22,765 nucleotides of DNA from UBA6165 sp044233745. Its GTDB lineage: Bacteria > Bacteroidota > Bacteroidia > Flavobacteriales_D > Crocinitomicaceae. Below, in pieces: positions 9,273 through 17,250 of the stretch. The translations under genes and the position numbers were made by a program. The stretch lies in NCBI GenBank assembly GCA_044233745.1, contig JBIIJN010000040.1, positions 1 to 22,765 of the forward strand, in the 5' to 3' direction. Each line of letters begins with the position of its first letter. Position 1 is the first letter of the stretch. The notes beneath the pieces were generated by a model. The model saw only the letters and a program-made list of their open reading frames with translations, had not been told where the DNA came from and searched no databases.

Positions 9273-9280
9273 TACTTTTG
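9273..9280 (+). promoter_or_regulatory. Possible -7 promoter element upstream of second PorE-like gene
   Basis: TACTTTTG matches the Bacteroidota -7 consensus TAnnTTTG and lies about 75 bases before the chosen ATG. A TTG sits at 9255-9257, but the 15-nt spacer is short of the usual 17-23. It is placed in the only sizeable gap (230 bases) of the locus, so the second paralog may have its own transcription start. Confidence 0.35.
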
Positions 9281-9353
9281 ATTTACATGAAGTCCGCCAT
9301 TTTGTGTATTGGTAACTAAATGATTTATGATGCAATATACGTACACTACTTTG

Positions 9354-11873
9354 ATGAAGAGACTAACACTATTTGGAGTGATTGTGGTTTTGTCTGCTTT
9401 TTACAACAATGCTTTTGCTCAAATGAAGCGCTGGAATGAGGCCAATAAACTCTATAACAAAATGGCTTATTATTATGCTGCTGAGGCGTACGAAGATGTT
9501 TTAGCGCGTGGGGTGGATTCGTCGCAAATAGCACCCAATATTGCCGATTGTTACGACAAAATTGAGAACAATGAAAAGGCGTCGGCGTGGTATGAATACA
9601 TTGACCGCAAATCCATACTGAACAGCCGACAATTGTTGCGCTATGCCATGGTGCTCAGACAGGTTCGGAATTATGATTTGTCCTTACAAAAATTCATAGA
9701 ATACGAGACCAAATACGGTGCTACTGATTTAACAAGAAGAAAAATTGCGGAGCATTATTTGGTTGAGCGCTATTCTAAAGATGAGGGACGATTTGACGTT
9801 GTGAATCAAAGCAATGCAAACACGCCTTCTTCCGATATTGGTGTGGCATGGTTCAAAGATGGTCAAGTCTTTGTTTCGAATGCGACCCGTTCCAATTATT
9901 TAGTCAACCGCACCTACGATAGAATGGGTAATAAGTTTTATGGTTTGTATCTGGCCGATATTTCACCTGATGGCAGCATAGGCAAGCCAGACAGAATGAA
10001 AGGCAATACCAAGTTCCACGATGGTCCCGCTGTTTTCGATACTACCAATCAGGTGCTTTATTTTACGCGAAGCAATTATGTTGGTGGAAAGAAAAAGTTT
10101 GACTCAAGTAGCACCATGCGTTTGAAAATTTTCAGAGCTGAAATATCAAGCAAAGGCAAAATTATTAATGTGCGTGAATTGGCGATAAACAGTGATTTGT
10201 ATTCCACAGGTCACCCATGTATTGCGGACAACGGAAAGACTTTGTTTTTTGCTTCAGATCGCCCTGGTGGATTAGGCGGCAGTGACATATGGAAGGTGAG
10301 TATCGACCAAAATGGTGAAACCGGCACGCCCATCAATCTAGGCGCCACTGTTAATACTTCACAAAATGAAATGTTCCCTTACATTGAAAGTGAAAGCAAC
10401 ATGTTGTTTTTCTCTTCCGATGGACATACAGGTATTGGAGGATTGGATGTCTTTTTTGGTTATTTAGACCCTAGTAAATCTACAATTTCGGGCATTACCA
10501 ATATGGGTGTTCCTGTGAACTCGCCTTATGATGATTTTGGCTTTATCATCGAAAAAGATTTAGAGTCTGGTTATTTTGTTTCAAACCGTGAAGGTGGTCT
10601 TGGCGACGATGATATATACCGATTCAAGATGTTGAAGCCATTTGACCCCATGCTCACAGTGCAAGGGTTGGTTACAGATTGTAATAATGCCGAAACTTAT
10701 TTGCCGGGTTCAACCATTGTTCTTAAAGATGAAACGGGGCGAGATATTTCAAGAACTAAAGTGGAGCAGGATGGATCGTATAGTTTCATGCTAGACCCTT
10801 CTATTAAAGCTGCATATTTCCTTGAGGGAACAAAAAAGGACTACCAATCTACGATGGAAACTTTTACAACGGAAGACCTGCCAGAGGGAACCTATGTCAT
10901 CAATAGAGATTTATGTATGATTCAGATTGGGTCCACCACGGTTAGTACTGGTGACTTGGCCCTAAGAGTGATAGTGATTGATAAGAAAACCAAAGAGCCT
11001 ATTGAAGGAGCGCGTGTGATTATTGCTGATGAAACTACAAGAGCACAGATAGCCAATGAGCTCACTTCTGCTCAGGGAGACTACTTAACTCCGATTCGTA
11101 ACAAGCGCATTTTAGATGATCTTATTTTTAGAATCAGAGCAGATAAAAAGGGTTACAGCGGCAAAGTTGTTGATTATGCCGGCATTTATGAAAAGCCTGA
11201 AGTCATTGAGGTCATCATAGAACTTGATAGAGGATATTTGCCTGATGGAGGTCAGGAGATTATTGACTGTTTCAACAACCGCGTGGTTTTGAATCCAATC
11301 TATTTTGATTTGGATAAACACAACATTCGCCCAGATGCAGCTGCAGAATTGGATAAAATAGTTGCCTTACTCAATCGTTGTCCAAATATGAAAATGGAGG
11401 TTGGCTCTCACACCGACTGTCGTGCTTCTTATGCTTACAACGATGCTTTGTCGCGCAGAAGAGCCCAAGCCACTTTGGCCTATATTAAACCACGAATCAC
11501 CAACCCAGGGCGTCTCACTGCCAAAGGATATGGCGAGAAAGATTTGGCCGAACCATGTCCTTGTGAGCCAACCAATGAATCTGAATGTTCGGAAGAACAA
11601 CATCAGCTCAACCGCCGCACCGAATTTAGGGTGTTGGCTGTTGGACCCACATCAAACACTTCCTCTCAACCAACGGCTGCGGCTCCTCAAACTCAAACAA
11701 ATGCCGCACCAAATAATCAAGGCACGAATACCTCCGATACTTACACCATCAAAGAGGGTGAAACGCTGTATCGTGTATTTGTGAACACTGGCGTGCCTGT
11801 AGATGAAATCAAACGTTTGAATGGACTTAAATCAAATAATGTTCGCGTTGGACAAGTTTTGAGAATCAGATAA
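9354..11873 (+). CDS. PorE-like OmpA-family protein with TPR, PD40 propeller, CRD and LysM (paralog 2)
   Basis: 839 residues from the ATG at 9354, chosen because MKRLTLFG...NNAFA before QMKRW is a good signal peptide; ATGs at 9327/9330 would add nine or eight residues. It has the same domain order as its upstream neighbour: TPR-like helices, PD40 blades (LFFASDRPGGLGG, LFFSSDGHTGIGG), CRD, second beta domain, OmpA_C with D688 and R703, a Gln/Thr/Ala/Asn-rich linker, and a C-terminal LysM (YTIKEGETLYR...LNGL, about 795-839). The TPR, propeller and OmpA_C parts are very similar between the two copies. The CRD region and pre-LysM linker differ most. No lipobox. It is a product of tandem duplication and is predicted to be periplasmic, bound to peptidoglycan and possibly to the PorP/SprF-like barrel. 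Whether the copies are redundant or form a heteromer cannot be told. Confidence 0.87.
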   Translation: MKRLTLFGVIVVLSAFYNNAFAQMKRWNEANKLYNKMAYYYAAEAYEDVLARGVDSSQIAPNIADCYDKIENNEKASAWYEYIDRKSILNSRQLLRYAMVLRQVRNYDLSLQKFIEYETKYGATDLTRRKIAEHYLVERYSKDEGRFDVVNQSNANTPSSDIGVAWFKDGQVFVSNATRSNYLVNRTYDRMGNKFYGLYLADISPDGSIGKPDRMKGNTKFHDGPAVFDTTNQVLYFTRSNYVGGKKKFDSSSTMRLKIFRAEISSKGKIINVRELAINSDLYSTGHPCIADNGKTLFFASDRPGGLGGSDIWKVSIDQNGETGTPINLGATVNTSQNEMFPYIESESNMLFFSSDGHTGIGGLDVFFGYLDPSKSTISGITNMGVPVNSPYDDFGFIIEKDLESGYFVSNREGGLGDDDIYRFKMLKPFDPMLTVQGLVTDCNNAETYLPGSTIVLKDETGRDISRTKVEQDGSYSFMLDPSIKAAYFLEGTKKDYQSTMETFTTEDLPEGTYVINRDLCMIQIGSTTVSTGDLALRVIVIDKKTKEPIEGARVIIADETTRAQIANELTSAQGDYLTPIRNKRILDDLIFRIRADKKGYSGKVVDYAGIYEKPEVIEVIIELDRGYLPDGGQEIIDCFNNRVVLNPIYFDLDKHNIRPDAAAELDKIVALLNRCPNMKMEVGSHTDCRASYAYNDALSRRRAQATLAYIKPRITNPGRLTAKGYGEKDLAEPCPCEPTNESECSEEQHQLNRRTEFRVLAVGPTSNTSSQPTAAAPQTQTNAAPNNQGTNTSDTYTIKEGETLYRVFVNTGVPVDEIKRLNGLKSNNVRVGQVLRIR

Positions 11874-11896
11874 GTCAAAAAGAATTATATTTTTTG

Positions 11897-11927
11897 AATC
11901 CGGGTCAATTCATGGCTCGGATTTTTT
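11897..11927 (+). terminator. Rho-independent terminator ending the adhesin/PorE-like locus
   Basis: Arms AATCCGGGTC and GGCTCGGATT pair over 10 bp (two G-T wobbles) around a 7-nt loop, with T continuing to 11927. It lies 23 bases after the stop of the second PorE-like gene. Confidence 0.8.
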
Positions 11928-11955
11928 GTGTTTCATTCGGATTTTCTTACTTTCG
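11925..11955 (+). promoter_or_regulatory. Promoter for the secreted protease gene
   Basis: TTTG (11925-11928), a 19-nt spacer and TACTTTCG (11948-11955, one mismatch to TAnnTTTG) fit the Bacteroidota promoter, giving a start near 11962 and a leader of about 12 nt. The -33 element uses the last T residues of the preceding terminator. Confidence 0.55.
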
Positions 11956-11973
11956 CCATCTAAAACCTCAATC

Positions 11974-14163
11974 ATGAAAAAACTTTACTGTTCTTTAATT
12001 TTACTTTTATTCTTTTCCTTTGGGATAAATGCACAAGTGGGTGATGGCGGAGAGCCCGTTTCTTTTGGCTTGCCGGCTCAATCTATCAATGCTGTTGAAG
12101 CGGTTAATTTGGTGAAGCCCAATGTGCAGCAGCTTTTAGAAGAAGACGCAATTAACGATGAACTTGGGCGTGCCTACCGCGTTGGTACACTTATTCAGGT
12201 AAACCTTTCTCCAATGAATAGTGGCACTTGGACCACACTTTCAGATGGAAGCAAGGTTTGGCAATTGCAAATTAAATCAAAAGATGCTTTGGCTCTGGGT
12301 ATCTATTTCTCAGAAGAAGTGGTGCTTCCGGCGGGGTCAAAATTGTTTGCGTTCAACAAGAATAAAAATCATATCATTGGCGCTTATACCGCTAACACGC
12401 CTCGTTTTCAGGCTATGCAAATGGTTGAGGGCGATGTGTTTACCTTAGAGTATCACGCTCCAGCGCACGTTTTGACATATCCAACCATCAACATCAATGA
12501 AGTGACCTATTTCTATCGTGGAGTTGAAGATTTTGTGAATGAATTTAGAACATTGCCGCTCATGAAAGCCGCCAGTTGCCAAGTAGATGTAGCGTGTACA
12601 CCTGAAAGCACTGGATGGGCTGAGCAAATTCGTTCGGTTGTTCATTATACGTTCAACCAAAGCGGAGGCACCTTTGTTTGTTCAGCTGCAACCATAAACA
12701 ACACAGCAAACGATTGTAAACCCTATATTTTGACAGCTTGGCATTGCGGTGAGCGCGCTGCTGGCTCAAGCATTGCCTCTTGGGTATGGTACTGGAATTA
12801 TCAAAAAACCACATGCCAGCCGAATGCGAATGGTTCAGATCCATCAAAGGGCAACCAAACTATGACAGGAGGAAATGTGCGTGCTTCTTCAGGAAGTGGA
12901 ACTTTGAATAATCCTCCAGGAAACGGACAGGTGGCTGGTTCTGACTTTTACTTGGTGGAACTGAATTCTACCATTCCAACAGCTTACAATGCTTATTTTG
13001 CTGGATGGGATAGAAACAATACAGGAGCTACATCGGGAGTTGGTATTCACCACCCTGCAGGTAGTGCCAAGAAGATTTCTACATTTACTGCAACACTTAC
13101 CAATACTTCATTCAACGGTGGTGGCAACGGACACTTTTGGCGTGTGATTTGGTCTGCAACGGCGAATGGTCATGGAGTAACAGAAGGCGGTTCATCTGGT
13201 TCGCCTATTTTTAATCAAAACAAATTGATTGTTGGACAGTTGACAGGCGGTTCTTCTTTCTGTAATGCAACGAACCAACCTGATGTTTACGGAAAAGTAC
13301 GCAGCGACTGGGATTTGTGTGGAACTACCAATACGGCGCAGTTGAAACCTTGGCTGGACCCAACAAATTCAGGTGTAACAACGCTTTTGGGTCATACCTG
13401 TGGCTCAGGTGGTGGTGGTGGCGGATATTGTGCGACTACGGCTACACATGCTTGTGCTACAGGCGATGAATACGTTGCCAACGTGACCCTTAATACACTA
13501 AACAACACCTCTCCTTGTGGGCAGTATTCAAATTTCACATCACAAACCACAACGTTAGCGCGTGGACAGCAATATACAGCATCGGTAAACACAGCCATAG
13601 TGGGTTCTCCAAACGTGGCCTATCTCGACAATCAAATTGCGGTGTGGATTGATTTTAACAACAACCAAACTTTTGAAACTTCAGAGCGCGTTGGACTCAC
13701 AACGGTAGCTCAAAACACAGCTTTTCCTGTGCAATATAGCTTCACAGTGCCAGTTGGTGCTTCTTTAGGTAATGTAAGAATGCGTGTGCGCATGAACTAC
13801 TTGCCAGATGATGGAAATATCGATCCTTGTGGCACTTTTGAATGGGGCGAAACAGAAGATTATACCATCAACATTGTCAACTCTGGCGGTGGAAGCGGTG
13901 TGGGCATTGAAGATGAAGCAACAGACGCATTGTCCATTTACCCAAACCCAAGCACAGGCGAATTTTTCATAGATGCCACTCAGATGGGTCTTGAAAGTTT
14001 TGAATTGCAAGTGTTTGATGTACAAGGAGCGCTGTTGCATGAAGAAGATTTTAACGCATCAGATGTTAAATCTCTCGACTTGAGTCGTTTGGCCAAAGGT
14101 GTTTACAACATCCGCCTCATTTCTGGTGATTATGTTGTGGTGAAACGTATTGTGATACAATAA
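11974..14163 (+). CDS. Secreted lysyl-endopeptidase-like serine protease with GEVED domain and T9SS type A sorting domain
   Basis: 729 residues from the ATG at 11974; the reading frame extends 16 codons upstream, but MKKLYCSLILLLFFSFGINA before Q is a typical signal peptide. After a propeptide-like region (about 21-195) comes a trypsin-fold domain with H257 in LTAWHCG, D324 in GSDFYLVEL and S408 in GGSSGSPIF, the pattern of Achromobacter lysyl endopeptidase relatives. Many cysteines suggest disulfides. A Gly-rich linker leads to a GEVED domain (AVWIDFNNNQTFE, RMRVRMNY, GETEDYTINI) and a C-terminal type A sorting domain (LSIYPNPSTGEFF, LAKGVYNIRL, KRIVIQ), predicting T9SS export and release or surface attachment. 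It stands alone between two terminators, so it is its own transcription unit. Lys specificity is inferred from family resemblance only. Confidence 0.92.
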   Translation: MKKLYCSLILLLFFSFGINAQVGDGGEPVSFGLPAQSINAVEAVNLVKPNVQQLLEEDAINDELGRAYRVGTLIQVNLSPMNSGTWTTLSDGSKVWQLQIKSKDALALGIYFSEEVVLPAGSKLFAFNKNKNHIIGAYTANTPRFQAMQMVEGDVFTLEYHAPAHVLTYPTININEVTYFYRGVEDFVNEFRTLPLMKAASCQVDVACTPESTGWAEQIRSVVHYTFNQSGGTFVCSAATINNTANDCKPYILTAWHCGERAAGSSIASWVWYWNYQKTTCQPNANGSDPSKGNQTMTGGNVRASSGSGTLNNPPGNGQVAGSDFYLVELNSTIPTAYNAYFAGWDRNNTGATSGVGIHHPAGSAKKISTFTATLTNTSFNGGGNGHFWRVIWSATANGHGVTEGGSSGSPIFNQNKLIVGQLTGGSSFCNATNQPDVYGKVRSDWDLCGTTNTAQLKPWLDPTNSGVTTLLGHTCGSGGGGGGYCATTATHACATGDEYVANVTLNTLNNTSPCGQYSNFTSQTTTLARGQQYTASVNTAIVGSPNVAYLDNQIAVWIDFNNNQTFETSERVGLTTVAQNTAFPVQYSFTVPVGASLGNVRMRVRMNYLPDDGNIDPCGTFEWGETEDYTINIVNSGGGSGVGIEDEATDALSIYPNPSTGEFFIDATQMGLESFELQVFDVQGALLHEEDFNASDVKSLDLSRLAKGVYNIRLISGDYVVVKRIVIQ

Positions 14164-14186
14164 AGAGTAGAATTTACTTTTTTTTC

Positions 14187-14219
14187 AAGGCGCCGCTCGA
14201 TTTTCGGGTGGCGCTTTTT
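14187..14219 (+). terminator. Rho-independent terminator after the protease gene
   Basis: Arms GCGCCGCTCGA and TCGGGTGGCGC pair over 11 bp (two wobbles) around loop TTT, extendable by AAG with the first T residues, and are followed by TTTTT. It is 26 bases after the protease stop. Confidence 0.88.
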
Positions 14220-14262
14220 GCCTTTTGTATGTTATCTCCTTCCAATAGTCCTACTTTTTTAG

Positions 14263-14270
14263 TAACTTAG
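14263..14270 (+). promoter_or_regulatory. Weak -7-like element before the unrecognised envelope gene
   Basis: TAACTTAG has one mismatch to TAnnTTTG and sits just after a terminator and before the next gene. No good -33 element is seen at the proper distance, so support is mainly positional. Confidence 0.3.
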
Positions 14271-14353
14271 CGGAAAATCCTAAAATGCTGCCCGCGGTAC
14301 TCAGTTCGTTTTTTGTGTCTTTTTTCTTGGGTTTTGTTCCCAGTAAAAACAGG

Positions 14354-15526
14354 ATGCATTGGGCTTTGTTTTACATCGTTTTTTCAAGTTTTCATCTGTA
14401 TGGGCAAGACGATGTAATACAATCAGAACGCAATGAATTGGCCATTTTGGTAGAGCAATCCTTGTGGGATGAAATTGATTTGACCAACAACAAAGTAGAG
14501 GATTACTTCATTCTCACGGGACACGAAAAAGAATGGCTACACCTATTGAAACAGGATTTTTCGGGATTTTTTGAAACCTACCATTTCAATGAAGATTATT
14601 ATGAATCGTCGAAACTGCAACGTGCCATTCGACAAGATTTTTCTGCTCGATATTTTGGCGTGGCTGAATATTTTGCAAGTTTCGACACACTCGGAAAAGT
14701 ATTGCAACAACAGTTTCGCCGGGAGATAGAAAACATCGCGCTTGCGGCACTCAATTCGAGTATCGATGAAGAGCAAAAACGGTTCTTGCAACTCTATTTG
14801 GCTTATTACAAGTATCAATTTGATGTTTGTAGCCAAGAGCAGCTGAACGTGGTGGGGCAAGCATTCAATCGGCAAAAGTTTGAAAAGCAAGAGTTTAATG
14901 ATTTTGTCATTAAATATGAAAACACGTTGTCGCGGCTCACTGACAAGAGTATGCTTTTTGGAATAGGTTTGGGTATCAACACGCTGCTTCAGAAGCCATC
15001 TAATATCGGTGCTGGTTTTGCTTTTAATTTCCTTTTTGACTACAATTTCAAGCATTTTTATTTTGGCAGTCGCATATTGATTCATCAGCATAAAACGAAA
15101 ACGGCATTTACATCAAAACCGGAATACGATGAAAATCGACCATTTGGTTTGTTTTATTTTGACGTTTATCTGGGTGCGACTAAGGCTTTTATGGATGCCA
15201 AGGTGCTTGTTCAACCATACGTGGGTTATGGTTTTGGCTTTTTCCGTGGTGTTAATGAAATTGATGAACCAAATTTTTCAACAACCCAAGTGAACAGTGG
15301 CTTTTTCGGTTTAAAATCGCAATACGTTTTCAGTCGTGAAAGGATGTGTGAAGACCGTGTTTTGTTTGTAAACCAACAGCATTATGCTGCCTTTTTTGAT
15401 GTGAGCTATCGCGTCAATCCTTTTGGTGTTGCTACCCCTGAAATATTGGGTCGTGGGCTTTTATTCAATGTTGGTTTGGTAATCAATAATCCATTGTTGA
15501 AGAAGCACAAGGTCTTAGGTGAGTGA
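14354..15526 (+). CDS. Uncharacterised protein: helical N-terminal region plus probable outer-membrane beta-barrel
   Basis: Family not recognised. From the ATG at 14354 (390 residues) it begins MHWALFYIVFSSFHLYG before Q, a plausible though weakly charged signal peptide. An in-frame ATG at 14285 would add 23 hydrophobic residues and is the alternative start. The next 190 residues or so are acidic/amphipathic and look helical (RNELAILVEQSLWDEIDL, EEQKRFLQLYLAYYKYQF). The last 180 alternate hydrophobic and aromatic residues in short strands (MLFGIGLGINTLL, GAGFAFNFLFDYNF, FGLFYFDVYLGATKAF, QPYVGYGFGFFRG, LLFNVGLVI), suggesting a barrel in the outer membrane. The gene follows a strong terminator and precedes gmhA by 48 bases, so they may share a transcript. 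It might be an outer-membrane protein with a periplasmic helical domain; no activity can be assigned. Confidence 0.75.
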   Translation: MHWALFYIVFSSFHLYGQDDVIQSERNELAILVEQSLWDEIDLTNNKVEDYFILTGHEKEWLHLLKQDFSGFFETYHFNEDYYESSKLQRAIRQDFSARYFGVAEYFASFDTLGKVLQQQFRREIENIALAALNSSIDEEQKRFLQLYLAYYKYQFDVCSQEQLNVVGQAFNRQKFEKQEFNDFVIKYENTLSRLTDKSMLFGIGLGINTLLQKPSNIGAGFAFNFLFDYNFKHFYFGSRILIHQHKTKTAFTSKPEYDENRPFGLFYFDVYLGATKAFMDAKVLVQPYVGYGFGFFRGVNEIDEPNFSTTQVNSGFFGLKSQYVFSRERMCEDRVLFVNQQHYAAFFDVSYRVNPFGVATPEILGRGLLFNVGLVINNPLLKKHKVLGE

Positions 15527-15574
15527 TTGGTGTCTTTTTCGCATCTTTGCATCGAATCATTGAAAAATTTATGC

Positions 15575-16150
15575 ATGAACGCTGAAAGTATCAAAAGTCA
15601 TTTTCTTGAAGCCCAACAAACGCTTAATTCATTTTTATCTGATGAAACCAATATGCAGGCCATTGTTCAAGCTGGACAAATCATGGTAGCTGCGGTTCAA
15701 AATGGCGGCAAAATCTTGAGTTGTGGCAATGGCGGTTCTCTTTGTGATGCCATGCATTTTGCAGAAGAAATGACAGGTCGTTACCGTGAAAACAGACGGG
15801 CTTTGCCAGCTATTGCTTTGTCGGATGCCTCGCATATGTCGTGCGTGTCTAATGATTATGGCTATGCGCATGTTTTTGAACGCATGACCGATGCTTTGGG
15901 ACAAAAAAATGATGTGCTTTTGGCGATTTCTACTAGTGGCAATTCTGAGAATGTACTTCTGGCTATTGAAGCCGCTAAGCGCAAAGGCATGAAAGTGGTG
16001 GGTTTAACTGGAAAAGACGGTGGAAAGATGGCTGCTTTGGTTGACGTTGAAATTCGAGCGCCTCATTCCAAATATGCAGATCGTGCTCAGGAAATTCACA
16101 TCAAAGTGATTCATGCCTTGATAGATTTTATTGAACAACATTGCGTTTAA
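15575..16150 (+). CDS. gmhA: Sedoheptulose 7-phosphate isomerase (phosphoheptose isomerase)
   Basis: 191 residues, essentially collinear with E. coli GmhA (192) as I recall that sequence, including SCGNGGS, CDAMHFAEE, TGRYRENR, ISTSGNS, LTGKDGGKM and ADRAQEIHIKVIH. It converts sedoheptulose 7-phosphate to D-glycero-D-manno-heptose 7-phosphate, the first step of ADP-heptose synthesis for LPS cores or other glycans, in the cytoplasm. The residues corresponding to E. coli H61, E65, Q172 and H180 are all present. One notable change is GGSHCD to GGSLCD (position 56). The ATG at 15575 gives the family length; the frame runs 16 codons further back without good support. Other heptose genes (gmhB, hldE) are not in the window. 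The next gene begins directly after its stop. Confidence 0.95.
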   Translation: MNAESIKSHFLEAQQTLNSFLSDETNMQAIVQAGQIMVAAVQNGGKILSCGNGGSLCDAMHFAEEMTGRYRENRRALPAIALSDASHMSCVSNDYGYAHVFERMTDALGQKNDVLLAISTSGNSENVLLAIEAAKRKGMKVVGLTGKDGGKMAALVDVEIRAPHSKYADRAQEIHIKVIHALIDFIEQHCV

Positions 16151-16162
16151 GTGAAGAATCTG

Positions 16163-17182
16163 ATGTTATTAAAATTCTCAACTATAATCTGTTTTTTGGG
16201 CGTGCATTTGCTTGCTGCTCAGCCTAAGTTTACCGGAGTTAATTTTGCTCCCGCCGAATTTGGTGCGCAAAAAGACAGTGGAATACCAGCTCTGGATAGT
16301 ATTGGCGCTCAGTGGATTGCCCTAACGCCATTTGCCTACATGAACAGCAATACAGACCCCACGATCATTTTTCCCAATGAAAAAAATTGGTGGGGCGACA
16401 AACCTGAAAACATGATTTCTGTGATAAAGGATGCGCGGAAATTTGGCAAAAAGCTTGTGCTCAAACCACATTTTTGGGTTGAAGGAACTGGATGGGCGGG
16501 CACTTTGGATTTCGACTCCTTGGGTTGGCTTCAATTCGAGAAAAACTACTCTGACTTTATTTTGCGCTGGGCTGTTTTTGCGGAAATGAACGACATTGAG
16601 ATGTTTTGTTTTGCGACCGAATTGAAAACTGTGGTAAAAAAACGTCCTAAATTCATCAAGCGACTGATTAAGCACATTCGAAAATTTTACCGTGGCAAGC
16701 TAATGTATGCAGCCAATTGGGACGATTATCGGCGTATTTCGTTTTGGGATGACCTGGATTATATTGGTGTTGATGCTTATTTTCCTATCAGCGATTCGAA
16801 AACCCCAAGTGCAGAAGATGTACATGAATTGTGGAAGCCTTATGCCGACCAATTGGCCTTGTTTGCTGTCAGAAAGCGCAAGTTGATTGTTTTTACCGAA
16901 TATGGCTATCGCTCTGTAAATAAACCCGTTTGGAAACAATGGGAAGTAGAATATGACTCGCATTATGAAAATGTGAATTTGCAAGCGCAAGTGAATAGTT
17001 ATGAAGGCTTATTTCGTGCTGTTTGGAATGAGCCTTGGTTTGCCGGCGGGTTTATCTGGAAATGGTACCCTGAACCTGTTCACTATACAGGAACCACAAA
17101 CAACTCCGATTACACACCTCAGCAAAAGCCAGCAGAAGCGGTAATCAAAAAATGGTATTCACGCACAACGATTTGGCGTTAA
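16163..17182 (+). CDS. GH113-like secreted glycoside hydrolase (TIM barrel)
   Basis: 339 residues from the ATG at 16163; a GTG at 16151, abutting the gmhA stop, is an equally possible start and would mean translational coupling. A signal peptide ends at LLAA before QPKFTGVNF. The TIM-barrel pattern matches family GH113 and relatives: GAQWIALTPFAY, KLVLKPHFWVEGTGWAG, FATELKTV with E153 as likely acid/base, DDLDYIGVDAYFP, and IVFTEYGYRS with E246 as likely nucleophile, then a Trp-rich end (FAGGFIWKWYPEP). Known GH113 members include endo-beta-mannanases, but substrates vary and none can be assigned here. No CBM, lipobox or T9SS tail is present, so periplasmic location is likely. Adjacency to gmhA hints at a cell-surface glycan link, which is inference. 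Confidence 0.8.
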   Translation: MLLKFSTIICFLGVHLLAAQPKFTGVNFAPAEFGAQKDSGIPALDSIGAQWIALTPFAYMNSNTDPTIIFPNEKNWWGDKPENMISVIKDARKFGKKLVLKPHFWVEGTGWAGTLDFDSLGWLQFEKNYSDFILRWAVFAEMNDIEMFCFATELKTVVKKRPKFIKRLIKHIRKFYRGKLMYAANWDDYRRISFWDDLDYIGVDAYFPISDSKTPSAEDVHELWKPYADQLALFAVRKRKLIVFTEYGYRSVNKPVWKQWEVEYDSHYENVNLQAQVNSYEGLFRAVWNEPWFAGGFIWKWYPEPVHYTGTTNNSDYTPQQKPAEAVIKKWYSRTTIWR

Positions 17183-17194
17183 TTTCCATGATTT

Positions 17195-17227
17195 TTTGTT
17201 TTCCATTCCAAATGTTTCTTAGATTTG
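17195..17227 (+). promoter_or_regulatory. Strong Bacteroidota-type promoter for small barrel protein
   Basis: TTTG (17195-17198), a 21-nt spacer and TAGATTTG (17220-17227) match the consensus exactly. Transcription would begin near 17234, about 17 nt before the ATG at 17251. This is the best promoter match in the window. Confidence 0.65.
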
Positions 17228-17250
17228 TTCAATCATTAAAAATTAATAAT

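Noticed and set aside
9327..9353. Longer N-terminus for the second PorE-like protein
   Set aside because: The extension (MMQYTYTTL) would place polar residues before the signal peptide; the ATG at 9354 gives a standard MKR start, though the longer form cannot be excluded.
11401..11784. 127-codon + strand ORF in another frame of the second PorE-like gene
   Set aside because: It overlaps the OmpA_C and linker coding region, whose real frame is confirmed by conserved motifs and by the paralog.
14543..15091. 182-codon ORF on the minus strand
   Set aside because: It lies wholly inside the + strand envelope protein gene, which has a signal peptide and barrel pattern. The antisense product is Lys/Ile-rich without domain features, so it is a shadow ORF.
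17152..17250. N-terminal extension of the small barrel protein overlapping the GH113-like gene
   Set aside because: The extension would bury the signal peptide and run across a consensus promoter; it is just an open frame.
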